Shown here in pieces: positions 1 to 7,185 of a stretch of DNA of 64,000 bases. The notes under the pieces were generated by a model, which saw only the letters and a program-made list of their open reading frames with translations, was not told the DNA's origin and ran no database searches. Numbering within the stretch: the stretch's first letter is position 1; every line of letters begins with the position of its first letter. The stretch lies in the NCBI RefSeq assembly GCF_016863535.1, contig NZ_BOPB01000014.1, positions 186,001 through 250,000 of the forward strand. Reading direction: 5' to 3'. Origin of the DNA: Micromonospora lutea. Its GTDB lineage: Bacteria; Actinomycetota; Actinomycetes; Mycobacteriales; Micromonosporaceae. The position numbers and the translations under genes were made by a program.

Positions 1-71
1 ATCAGCGGAGACAGGCGGCGCTGCAGGTCGCGGACGGGATCGGTGGCGGCGGGTGAGGCTGGATTCTGCAT
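1..71 (-). CDS. 5' end of an unidentified gene (partial)
   Basis: A reading frame starts at the ATG at 71 and runs leftwards out of the window, so only about 23 codons are visible. The peptide begins MQNPASPAATDPVRDL and looks like the hydrophilic N-terminus of a cytoplasmic protein. There is no signal peptide and no recognisable motif. It points away from the cytidine deaminase-like gene at 453. I cannot name the family from this fragment. Confidence 0.45.
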   Translation of the reverse strand, partial: MQNPASPAATDPVRDLQRRLSPL

Positions 72-452
72 GTCGTGGCCAAGGATAGGCAGCCGCTGCC
101 CGCTCCGCCTCCTGGTTACCCGCCCGGTGCCCGACCTGCTCCTACGCGGCGACGCCGGCCGAATCGGTCGGCGATATCCGGGCGGAGCGCCCTGATGGTG
201 GTGCCCGGGCGGTGGTGTCCGGGCGGTGGTGTCCTGGCTTGCTGCGGCGCGTAACGACCCCCGCGTTCCCGAGGCGGCGTCGGACCTGACGGTTCCCCTT
301 GTGCCCCCTTTGCTCTGCTTCAACCTACGCAATGGATGTCGCCTCGAACCGATGCGTGGATTGAAGCAGAGCGGAGGGGGCGGTGGTGTGGCACCAGCGT
401 GGCGGCGGTCTATCGTTGAGCGCCGAGTTGGGAGCGGAACACGGGGACGTCG
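72..452. other. intergenic region between divergent genes
   Basis: The 380 bases hold no convincing gene. They contain a directly repeated 14-mer (gggcggtggtgtcc at 207-220 and 221-234) and the inverted repeat at 309-375, described separately. A G-rich stretch just before 453 (ggggacg) may be the ribosome binding site of the next gene. Confidence 0.5.
309..375. repeat. inverted-repeat element, short copy of the 22365-22490 family
   Basis: The left arm at 309-331 (TTTGCTCTGCTTCAACC, then TACGCA) pairs with the right arm at 353-372, matching at 18 of 20 positions around a 21-nt loop. The same terminal sequence bounds a longer element at 22365-22490. The interiors differ, so this looks like a family defined by its termini rather than a simple duplication. 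Confidence 0.75.
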
Positions 453-809
453 ATGACGATGAGGGACACCGACCGGGCACTGGTGCAGGCCGCCAGTGCG
501 GTGGCGAAGCTACGGTGCCGCAGCGCCGCCCACACCCTCGCCTCGGCGGCTCGTACCGCCGATGGTCGGGTCATCTCCGCCGTCAACGTGGTGCACGCGA
601 CCGGCGGAGCGTGCCCCGAGACGGTGGCGCTGGGCACCGCCGCCACTCAGGGCGTGGGTGAGCTGGAGACGATCGTCACGGTAGGCGACCGTGGCCGGGC
701 TATCGTCACCCCATGTGATCCCTGCCGCCAACTCCTGGCCGAGCACTTCCCGTCGCTGCGACTGATCGTCGGCCCGGTCGACAACCCCCAGGTCACCACC
801 ATCGTGTGA
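453..809 (+). CDS. cytidine/blasticidin-S deaminase-like protein
   Basis: A 118-residue zinc-dependent deaminase of the CDA fold. Family members hydrolytically deaminate cytidine or related nucleosides and act in pyrimidine salvage or in resistance. Visible features are the first zinc-ligand/catalytic segment GGACPETVALG (Cys and the proton-shuttling Glu) and the second pair PCDPC. The usual C-A-E is C-P-E here, a mild deviation. Length fits the single-domain homotetrameric family (about 125-135 residues). The start at 453 has a G-rich site upstream; an ATG two codons later is an alternative. It is a single gene, and a hairpin repeat at 822-881 lies just after its stop. Substrate cannot be told apart between cytidine and blasticidin S. 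Confidence 0.8.
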   Translation: MTMRDTDRALVQAASAVAKLRCRSAAHTLASAARTADGRVISAVNVVHATGGACPETVALGTAATQGVGELETIVTVGDRGRAIVTPCDPCRQLLAEHFPSLRLIVGPVDNPQVTTIV

Positions 810-821
810 GCCAGGATGAGT

Positions 822-881
822 GCAACTTCGGGGAAAGTGCTGCCTCGGCGCGTCTGGAGGCAGCACTTTCCCCGAAGTTGC
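822..881. repeat. palindromic hairpin repeat, family GCAACTTC (perfect copy)
   Basis: Two perfect 25-nt arms, 822-846 and 857-881, flank a 10-nt loop. The arm begins GCAACTTCGGGGAAAG and ends CTGCCTC. It lies between the 3' ends of two convergent genes, so it could act as a bidirectional terminator. Related copies are at 2157-2218 and 9380-9438. Confidence 0.85.
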
Positions 882-956
882 TCGTCCTCGGCCGGGGGTC
901 CGTGCCCGAGGGGCAGCATCCGGGTCAGTTCCTTGCCCAGGGCGTCGATCGACTGG

Positions 957-1199
957 GGCCGGGGTCCGTGCCCGGGGAGGCACGGGGCACGGCACGGGGC
1001 GCGGGGCGCGGGGCACGGGGAGGGACGGGGCGCGGGGCACGGGGCGCGGGGCACGGGGCGCGGGGCACGGGGAGGGACGGGGCGCGGGGCACGGGGAGGC
1101 GCGGGGCGCGGGGCACGGGCACGGGCACGGGCACGGGGGGCCTGGGGCTCGGGCGCGGGGCCGGGGCTCGGGGGTCAGCGGGTGCGGGTGCGGGTGCGG
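957..1199. repeat. G-rich low-complexity tract (GGGGCAC/GGGGCGC)
   Basis: About 240 bases of imperfect tandem repeats built from ggggcac, ggggcgc and ggggagggac, ending in gcgggtgcgggtgc. The plus strand carries dozens of G4 runs. The tract fills the space downstream of the hairpin at 822-881 and enters the 3' end of the minus-strand gene at 1175, where it encodes the terminal RTRTRTR. Apart from the hairpin and this tract, 810-1174 holds nothing I can call. Confidence 0.8.
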
Positions 1200-2074
1200 A
1201 GGGCTTGACGGAGCTCGGCGAGGAAGCCGTCGAAGTCGTCGCGGAGGCGTTTCGCGGTCACGTGCAGCACGATCCAGTCCTCGCCGAGCAGGCGGTTGAG
1301 GCGGCGTCGGTCGCGGTGGAGCTGCTGCGGATCGTCGTGCCAGAGACCGTCGTACTCGACCGCGATTTTCAACTCCGGCCAGGCGAGGTCGACCCGGGCG
1401 ATGAACCTGCCGTCGCGCTCCACCACGAACTGGGTGACCGGACGGGGCAGGCCGGCCAGCACGATCCGCACCCGTAGCCGCGACTCCTGAGCCGACTCCG
1501 CGCCCGGGTCGGCGAGCTGTGCCACCCGAAGCAGCCGTTTCCAACCACGGGCACCACGACGACGGTCCGTCAGCTCCCGTAGCTGGTCGGCGCGGACCAG
1601 CCGCTGGCGGAGCAACCGGTCGACCACGACCGTGGCCTCTTCCACGTCGAGCCACTGGGCCAGATCCCAGCAGGTGCGCAGCGGGGTGGTGACCGGCATG
1701 CCGGCGTGCGACAGGACATCGTCCTCGGTGATCTCGCCGGTGTGCACCACGAGACCGGCGACCGGCCCGAAGCGCAGCCCGGCGGGCACGAGGACGTCGA
1801 GCGGATCGGCGTCCCCGCTGAACCCGGCACCGAACAGCGCGGCGGCGCTCCGTCCGGCGATCACCGCACCGGGTGGAATGACCCATCGTGCCGCTGCCTG
1901 GCACCGGGTGCGGTGGGAGATCGTGAGCTGGGCGTCGGCGTACACGTCCCGGAAGACCGGCCGCCATGCCCGGCTGCGCAACTCGCCCCGGGTCAGCAGC
2001 CCTCGGGCTACCGCACGGGAACCACGGAAGACGCGCCCGCGCAGTTGCGGCGGACGCCGGGCGGAAGTAGCCAT
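1175..2074 (-). CDS. DUF559/Vsr-like endonuclease-domain protein with AbiEi-type N-terminus
   Basis: A 299-residue protein of a type frequent in actinobacteria. The N-terminal half resembles the winged-helix/AbiEi antitoxin-like region that precedes DUF559 domains. The C-terminal part (about residues 215-290) has a PD-(D/E)XK-like core: RVDLAWPELKIAVEYDG supplies Asp230 and Glu241, followed by WHDD and a basic helix. Whether it cuts DNA is not established for this group. I chose the ATG at 2074. An upstream in-frame codon at 2164 would place the start inside the hairpin repeat at 2157-2218, and an ATG at 2086 is also possible. The C-terminus ends in an RTRTRTR run encoded by the G-rich tract. 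Confidence 0.7.
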   Translation of the reverse strand: MATSARRPPQLRGRVFRGSRAVARGLLTRGELRSRAWRPVFRDVYADAQLTISHRTRCQAAARWVIPPGAVIAGRSAAALFGAGFSGDADPLDVLVPAGLRFGPVAGLVVHTGEITEDDVLSHAGMPVTTPLRTCWDLAQWLDVEEATVVVDRLLRQRLVRADQLRELTDRRRGARGWKRLLRVAQLADPGAESAQESRLRVRIVLAGLPRPVTQFVVERDGRFIARVDLAWPELKIAVEYDGLWHDDPQQLHRDRRRLNRLLGEDWIVLHVTAKRLRDDFDGFLAELRQALRTRTRTR

Positions 2075-2156
2075 GCCGTCCACCATGGACGACGACGAGC
2101 CCTTCCCGACACCCCCTGTGGATAACCCGCCCGCCGCAAGCTCGAGGCGCTGCTCC

Positions 2157-2218
2157 AGCAACATCGGGGAAAATGTCGCCTCGGATCGCGCGGAGGCAGC
2201 ATCTTCCCCGATGTTGCT
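2157..2218. repeat. palindromic hairpin repeat, family GCAACTTC (second copy)
   Basis: Arms 2157-2182 and 2193-2218 match with three differences and share the AGCAAC..CGGGGAA..GCCTC pattern of the copy at 822. It lies downstream of the 3' end of the minus-strand gene at 2280 and just upstream of the next one, a position that suits a terminator. Confidence 0.8.
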
Positions 2219-2279
2219 CGGATCCCGACCTGGCGAGGCGGGGCGAAGCGGGGCAGCGCAGGGGGAGGGAGGGGTGGGG

Positions 2280-2924
2280 TCAGGCGGCGGCGGACCAGAT
2301 GGCGCGGAAGGCGGCGGCTTCGCCGGCCAGCCAGCGTTCGATCTCGTCGGGTTTCACCCCGTCGGGCATCCGGTGGGTGGTGCCCCGGCGGATGTCGACC
2401 AGGACCGGCTCGGCGCGCGGCAGGACGGCGTCCATGTGCCGGGCGGTCAGGTGCAGCGCGGCCAGCATCGCCTCCTCGCTGGGCGGGGCCTCGTCGAAGT
2501 GCAGGCGCACCGCCTCGGCGTGGCCGTCGGCGTACCGGATGCCGAAGTGTGGATTGATCTTGATGGGTAGGTCGCCGAGCATGGCGAGGGCGTCGCGGGT
2601 CTGGGCCAGGTCGACGCCGGCCGGCTCGCCGAGCGAGTGCAGCCAGGCCGTCGCACCGGGCACCAGCGCCTGATAGAGCGGACGCCACCGGGGCTTGACC
2701 ACGTCGACCACCTGAGCGAGGTGGGTCCCGCCGGTGTGGAAGGCGATGTCGGCCTTGAGCGCCTTGACGAACTGGCCGTGCGGGTTGAATCCGGAACGGC
2801 TCGCCCGCTGCCGACGCAGGCCACCGACGAAGCTCGCCTTGGTCGGGCCGGTGCGATCGACGTAGCGGGTGAAACCGAGGAGGGTTGCGTACGGCGTGAG
2901 GGGGGCGGAGATGGGCGCGGTCAC
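2280..2924 (-). CDS. conserved hypothetical protein, 214 residues
   Basis: I do not recognise a domain. The protein is soluble, with a basic N-terminal third (KASFVGGLRRQRASRSGF), a middle containing HTGGTHLAQVVDVVKPRW and an acidic helical C-terminus. There is no signal peptide or membrane segment. GTG at 2924 is preferred to the ATG at 2930 because the GGGAGG motif directly abuts the ATG but lies a normal 6 nt before the GTG. Upstream is a strong AT-rich inverted repeat (2948-2973) that probably controls it. The gene stands alone; the hairpin repeat at 2157-2218 lies beyond its stop. Confidence 0.6.
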   Translation of the reverse strand: MTAPISAPLTPYATLLGFTRYVDRTGPTKASFVGGLRRQRASRSGFNPHGQFVKALKADIAFHTGGTHLAQVVDVVKPRWRPLYQALVPGATAWLHSLGEPAGVDLAQTRDALAMLGDLPIKINPHFGIRYADGHAEAVRLHFDEAPPSEEAMLAALHLTARHMDAVLPRAEPVLVDIRRGTTHRMPDGVKPDEIERWLAGEAAAFRAIWSAAA

Positions 2925-2947
2925 GAGCATCCTCCCAGGTCAGGAAC

Positions 2948-2973
2948 TCGATTAGTACATACATTCTAATCGA
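2948..2973. promoter_or_regulatory. operator-like inverted repeat TCGATTAG-N10-CTAATCGA
   Basis: Perfect 8-bp arms at 2948-2955 and 2966-2973 surround an AT-rich spacer in a very GC-rich genome. It sits 24-50 nt upstream of the start at 2924. Geometry fits a dimeric helix-turn-helix repressor site overlapping the promoter. No regulator gene adjoins it. Confidence 0.55.
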
Positions 2974-3001
2974 CGACCCTGACATCGCCCAGGGAACGAA
3001 A

Positions 3002-3030
3002 GGGGCCGCCCGGGCATCCCGGACGACCCC
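3002..3030 (-). terminator. hairpin terminator after the helicase gene
   Basis: GGGGCCGCCCGGG pairs imperfectly with CCCGGACGACCCC around a 3-nt loop. Read on the minus strand it is followed by CTTTCG. It lies 15 nt past the stop of the helicase gene. Confidence 0.6.
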
Positions 3031-3044
3031 TCGTACGAAAAATT

Positions 3045-5549
3045 TCAGAGCTGGCCGACGTCGGTGATCCGGACCACCGCGGCGCCCGCCTCGTCGGAGG
3101 CGGCCAGGTCGACCTCCGCGCTGATGCCCCAGTCGTGGTCGCCCTCCGGGTCGTCCAGGATCTGCCGCACCGTCCAGCGTTCCCGGCCCTGATCGATCAT
3201 CAGCAGCGCCGGGCCACGGGCGTCCGGACCGGTCCCGATCTCGTCGTACGACTCGAAGTAGGGCTCCAACGCGTCGGCCCAGGCGTCGGCGTGCCAGCCC
3301 GAGTCGGCGTCCAACTCGCCCAACGTCGCCCACTGTCGTAGCGCGGCCAACTCGACCCGCCGGAACAGGGCGTTGCGCACCAGCACCCGGAACGCGCGCG
3401 GGTTGCGGGTCACCGCCGCCGGCCGGTCGTCCAGGGCGGCGGCGACCTCGGGCAGATCCGTCGGGTTGCGCAGCCGCTCCCACTCGTCGATGAGGCTGGA
3501 GTCGACCTGCCGGACCAACTCGCCGAGCCACTCGATGAGGTCGACCAGTTCCTCGGTCTTGGCTTCTTCCGGCACCGTCTGCCGCAGCGTCTTGTACGCG
3601 TCGGTGAGGTAGCGCAGCACCAGGCCCTCGGAGCGGGACAGCCCGTAGAACTGCACGTACTCGGTGAAGGTCATCGCCCGCTCGTACATGTCGCGTACCA
3701 CGGACTTGGGGGAGAGCTGGTGGTCGGCCACCCAGGGATGCCCCCGTCGGTACATCTCGTAGGCGTCCTCCAGCAGTTCGGCCAGCGGCTTGGGCCAGGT
3801 CACCTCGTCGAGCAGTTCGAGCCGGGCCTCGTACTCGATGCCCTCGGCCTTCATCGCGGCGACCGCCTCGCCCCGGGCCTTGAACTGCTGCGCGGAGAGC
3901 ACCTGGCGCGGGTCGTCGAGGATCGACTCGATCACCGACAGCACATCCAGGGCGTACGACGGTGATTCGCTGTCCAGCAGCTCGATGGTGGCCAGCGCGA
4001 GGGGTGACAGCGGCTGGTTGAGCGCGAAGTCGAGTTGCAGGTCGACGGTGAGCCGGACCCGCCGCCCGGTCTCGTCCGGCTCGGGTAGTTCCTCGACCAC
4101 GCCGCCGGCCCGCAACGCCCGGTAGATGGCGATGGCCCGGCGGATGTGTCGGCGCTGGGCCGCCGCGTCCTCGTGGTTGTCGGTGAGCAGGTGCCGCATG
4201 GCCGCGAACGCGTCGCCGGGGCGGCCGATCACGTTGAGCAGCATCGAGTGGCTGACCTGGAAGCTTGAGGTCAGTGGCTCCGGTTCGGCCTCCACCAGGC
4301 GGTCGAAGGTGGGCTTGCCCCAGCCGATCGAACCCTCCGGCGGCTTTTTACGCACCACCTTGCGCCGCTTCTTGGGATCGTCACCGGCCTTGGCGAGGGC
4401 CTTCTCGTTGTCGATGACGTGCTCGGGTGCCTGCACCACGACCCGGCCGAGGGTGTCGAATCCGGCGCGTCCGGCCCGGCCGGCGATCTGGTGGAACTCG
4501 CGGGCCTTGAGCAGCCGGGTGCGTACCCCGTCGTACTTGGACAGGCCGGTGAACAGCACGGTGCGGATCGGCACGTTGATGCCGACGCCGAGGGTGTCCG
4601 TACCGCAGATGACCTTGAGCAGCCCGGCCTGGGCGAGGGTCTCCACCAGCCGGCGGTACTTCGGCAGCATCCCGGCGTGGTGCACGCCGATGCCGTGCCG
4701 GACCAGCCGGGACAGGGTCTTGCCGAAGCCGGAGGTGAACCGGAACCCACCGATCGCCTGCGCGATCATGTCCTTCTCGGCCCGGGTGCAGACGTTGACG
4801 CTCATCAGCGCCTGCGCGCGTTCCAGGGCGGCGGCCTGGGTGAAGTGCACGACGTACACCGGGGCCTGCTTGGTTTCCAGCAGCTCCTCGAGGGTCTCGT
4901 GCAGCGGTGTCATCGCGTACGAGAAGAGCAGCGGGACCGGCCGCTCGGCCGAGCGGACGACGGCGGTCGCCCGGCCGGTGCGCCGGGACAGGTCGTCGAC
5001 GAATCGGGTGGTGTCGCCCAGCGTGGCCGACATCAGCACGAACTGCGCCTGCGGCAACTCGATAAGCGGTACCTGCCAGGCCCAGCCCCGGTCCGGTTCG
5101 GCGTAGAAGTGGAACTCGTCCATGATCACCTGGCCGACGTCGGCCTTCACGCCCTCGCGGAGCGCCAGGTTGGCGAGGATCTCCGCGGTGCAGCAGATGA
5201 TCGGGGCGTCGGCGTTGACACTGGCGTCACCGGTGAGCATGCCGACGTTCTCGGCGCCGAAGACCTCACAGAGCGCGAAGAACTTCTCCGACACCAGGGC
5301 CTTGATCGGCGCGGTGTAGAAGGTCGTCCGGTCGTCGGCCAGGGCGGCGAAGTGGGCGGCGATGGCGACCAGGCTCTTGCCCGAGCCGGTCGGCGTATTC
5401 ATGATCACGTTGGCCCCGGAGACGATCTCGATGACCGCCTCCTCCTGGTGGGGATAGAGGTCCAGGCCGCGCTCGGACGCCCAACTGGCGAACGCGTCGT
5501 AGAGAGTGTCGGGATCGGCGGTCTTGGGCAGCGCGGCGGTGAGTGTCAT
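3045..5549 (-). CDS. superfamily II RNA/DNA helicase with DUF3516 C-terminal domain
   Basis: An 834-residue DExH-box ATPase of the Ski2/HelY-like group. Walker A TPTGSGKS is at about residues 52-59, the Walker B box is DEFH (144-147), motif III is MSATLGD, and the motif VI region contains HQIAGRAGRAGFD. The C-terminal half corresponds to the DUF3516 region found with this helicase in actinobacteria. It probably unwinds structured RNA or RNA-DNA hybrids; no substrate can be read from sequence. The start ATG at 5549 gives a full-length N-terminus. A terminator hairpin follows at 3002-3030. The 5' side borders the 3' end of trmB and a two-copy repeat. Confidence 0.9.
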   Translation of the reverse strand: MTLTAALPKTADPDTLYDAFASWASERGLDLYPHQEEAVIEIVSGANVIMNTPTGSGKSLVAIAAHFAALADDRTTFYTAPIKALVSEKFFALCEVFGAENVGMLTGDASVNADAPIICCTAEILANLALREGVKADVGQVIMDEFHFYAEPDRGWAWQVPLIELPQAQFVLMSATLGDTTRFVDDLSRRTGRATAVVRSAERPVPLLFSYAMTPLHETLEELLETKQAPVYVVHFTQAAALERAQALMSVNVCTRAEKDMIAQAIGGFRFTSGFGKTLSRLVRHGIGVHHAGMLPKYRRLVETLAQAGLLKVICGTDTLGVGINVPIRTVLFTGLSKYDGVRTRLLKAREFHQIAGRAGRAGFDTLGRVVVQAPEHVIDNEKALAKAGDDPKKRRKVVRKKPPEGSIGWGKPTFDRLVEAEPEPLTSSFQVSHSMLLNVIGRPGDAFAAMRHLLTDNHEDAAAQRRHIRRAIAIYRALRAGGVVEELPEPDETGRRVRLTVDLQLDFALNQPLSPLALATIELLDSESPSYALDVLSVIESILDDPRQVLSAQQFKARGEAVAAMKAEGIEYEARLELLDEVTWPKPLAELLEDAYEMYRRGHPWVADHQLSPKSVVRDMYERAMTFTEYVQFYGLSRSEGLVLRYLTDAYKTLRQTVPEEAKTEELVDLIEWLGELVRQVDSSLIDEWERLRNPTDLPEVAAALDDRPAAVTRNPRAFRVLVRNALFRRVELAALRQWATLGELDADSGWHADAWADALEPYFESYDEIGTGPDARGPALLMIDQGRERWTVRQILDDPEGDHDWGISAEVDLAASDEAGAAVVRITDVGQL

Positions 5550-5617
5550 GGCTGCTCCATGGTGCCTGGATCACGCCCCGGGACGCCAACCGGCCTCCGG
5601 CGGGCGGTGGTGTTGGT

Positions 5618-5670
5618 GTTAGCAGGGGGCCCTTCCTATACACCAGGCGTTAATAAGGTGCCCTTCCTTA
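5618..5670. repeat. two direct copies of a 22-nt GTTA...GCCCTTCCT repeat
   Basis: Copies at 5618-5639 and 5649-5670 share GTTA-N-A-rich-GG-GCCCTTCCT and are offset by 31 nt. The second copy overlaps the end of trmB, so the trmB stop codon (5668-5670, read on the minus strand) is the last triplet of the repeat. I recall similar GGGCCCTTCC elements from other Micromonosporaceae intergenic regions; this needs a genome-wide count. Confidence 0.65.
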
Positions 5671-6378
5671 CCGGCGGCGGTGGTAGATCAGGTCGGCGAC
5701 CGGGCGTCCGGCACGCTGCGCCCGCCGCTCGAACCGGGTCACCGGTCGGTGCGCCGGTCGGGGGGCGTAACCGTCGTAGGCGTTGACCAGGCCCGGGTCG
5801 GCGTCCAGGGTCGCGCGCATCGACTCGGCGTACTCCGCCCAGTCGGTGGCACAGTGCAGCGTGCCGCCGACGGCCAACCGGGAACGCAACCGCGCGACGT
5901 GCGTCGGCTGGATCAGCCGCCGCTTGTGGTGCCGGGACTTCGGCCACGGATCCGGGAAGAAGACGTGCACCGCGTCCAGGGACGCGGACGGCAGCAGATC
6001 GAGCAACTCCATCGCGTCGCCCTCGACGATCCGGACATTGTCGAGGTCACGAAGGTGGATCAGGTCCAGCAGGTTCGCAATTCCCGGGGTGTGCACCTCG
6101 ACCGCCAGATAATCTCGATCCGGGTCGGCGGCAGCCATCTCGGCGGTCGCGTCGCCCATGCCGGATCCGATCTCGACCACCAGTGGGGCGCGGCGGCCGA
6201 ACAGGGCGACGGGGTCGAACGGGTCGGCGTCGGTGACGCGCAGGCCGTACCGCGGCCAGAGCTGTTCCAACGCCGCCACCTGCCGGCCGCTCATCCGGCC
6301 GCGACGCGGGTGGTAGGTACGGATCGCCCGCGCCACGGAGGGCACGGCGGCAGGGGTCGGGTCGGTGGAGGTCACCAC
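5668..6378 (-). CDS. trmB: tRNA (guanine-N7-)-methyltransferase TrmB
   Basis: Catalyses SAM-dependent N7-methylation of G46 in the variable loop of tRNAs. The 236-residue sequence shows the SAM-binding EIGSGMGDATAEM segment, an acidic residue in LAVEVHTPGI, the family hallmark FFPDPWPKSRHHKRRL, and the late T-D-W motif in CATDWAEYAES. GTG at 6378 is chosen because a -10-like TAGGCT ends six bases upstream, predicting a leaderless transcript; GTG at 6375 and TTG at 6381 are alternatives. The stop codon lies inside a repeat. The gene precedes the helicase on the same strand with 118 bp between them. Confidence 0.93.
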   Translation of the reverse strand: MVTSTDPTPAAVPSVARAIRTYHPRRGRMSGRQVAALEQLWPRYGLRVTDADPFDPVALFGRRAPLVVEIGSGMGDATAEMAAADPDRDYLAVEVHTPGIANLLDLIHLRDLDNVRIVEGDAMELLDLLPSASLDAVHVFFPDPWPKSRHHKRRLIQPTHVARLRSRLAVGGTLHCATDWAEYAESMRATLDADPGLVNAYDGYAPRPAHRPVTRFERRAQRAGRPVADLIYHRRR

Positions 6379-6513
6379 CAACCGAGCCTACGCGAGCGTC
6401 GCGCCGGACCGGATGTGATGTACGCCCGGTGGTGAGACCATCATCGGTAGAAGGCAGGACCGGGTGTCCGGCAGGGCCCCGGTGACCGCCCCGGCGCACC
6501 GGGAGGGGGCCTC

Positions 6514-7179
6514 GTGCCAGCAGTGACGCACACTCGTCCGGCGCTGTCCGCTGCTGGTCTGCGTACCCTCGTCACCCGCGCTCCGCTGCTCTCGATCGCC
6601 CTGGCCGCTCCGTTGCTGACGGCGGTGCCGGCCCTGGCGGTACCGCTCGTGCCGGCCAGCGTGGAGTCGGTGTCCGCGGCGACACCCGCCCGGGCCGCCG
6701 GCGCACCGGTCGCCGCCGGGCAGCCCGCCGACGGGCAGCCCGGTGCACCCGCGGGCGCGCCGCAGCCCGGCCCGAACGTCTTCGTCGAGGTTTCGCCGAG
6801 CATGGTGGAACCGGGACACCTGGTCGGCCTGCGGGCGAGCTGTCACGACAACTCGGTGGGGGCCATCGTCGTCTCCGACGCGTTCGGCCGGGTCGCCGTC
6901 CAACCCCAGCGCGGGCTGCTCACCGGCACGGCGATGGTGAAGGACCGGGTGCTCCCCGGCAACTACCGGGTCAAGCTCGAATGCCGGGGCGGCGAGACCG
7001 CCTCCACCATGATCCAGGTGGTACGCCAGATGAAGCCGAGCCGGGGGCCGGCGACCGGCTTCGGCGGGTCTGCCGGTGCCGTCACCTCCAGTCTGCTGCT
7101 CCCCGGTGGGCTGGCATTGACCGTCACCGGCATGGTCCTCTGGGTCACCGCGACACGGCGTCGCGGCATCCGGCGGTGA
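6514..7179 (+). CDS. secreted membrane-anchored protein upstream of sortase
   Basis: A 221-residue protein with an N-terminal signal segment (hydrophobic LLSIALAAPLLTAVPALA), a Pro/Ala/Gly-rich spacer (about 45-85), an extracytoplasmic beta-type domain (about 85-180, containing FVEVSPSMVEPGHLVGL and two Cys) and a C-terminal transmembrane helix followed by TRRRGIRR. No LPXTG-type sorting motif is visible before the helix, so it is not an obvious sortase substrate. GTG at 6514 follows a strong GGGAGGGGG site. It ends 6 nt before the sortase gene, so the two are surely co-transcribed and probably work together at the membrane. Confidence 0.75.
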   Translation: MPAVTHTRPALSAAGLRTLVTRAPLLSIALAAPLLTAVPALAVPLVPASVESVSAATPARAAGAPVAAGQPADGQPGAPAGAPQPGPNVFVEVSPSMVEPGHLVGLRASCHDNSVGAIVVSDAFGRVAVQPQRGLLTGTAMVKDRVLPGNYRVKLECRGGETASTMIQVVRQMKPSRGPATGFGGSAGAVTSSLLLPGGLALTVTGMVLWVTATRRRGIRR

Positions 7180-7185
7180 GCCGCC

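Noticed and set aside
510-1967. A minus-strand open frame across the cytidine deaminase-like gene and the G-rich tract
   Set aside because: Low-complexity Pro/Arg translation caused by the repeat tract and GC bias; the deaminase on the plus strand has real motifs.
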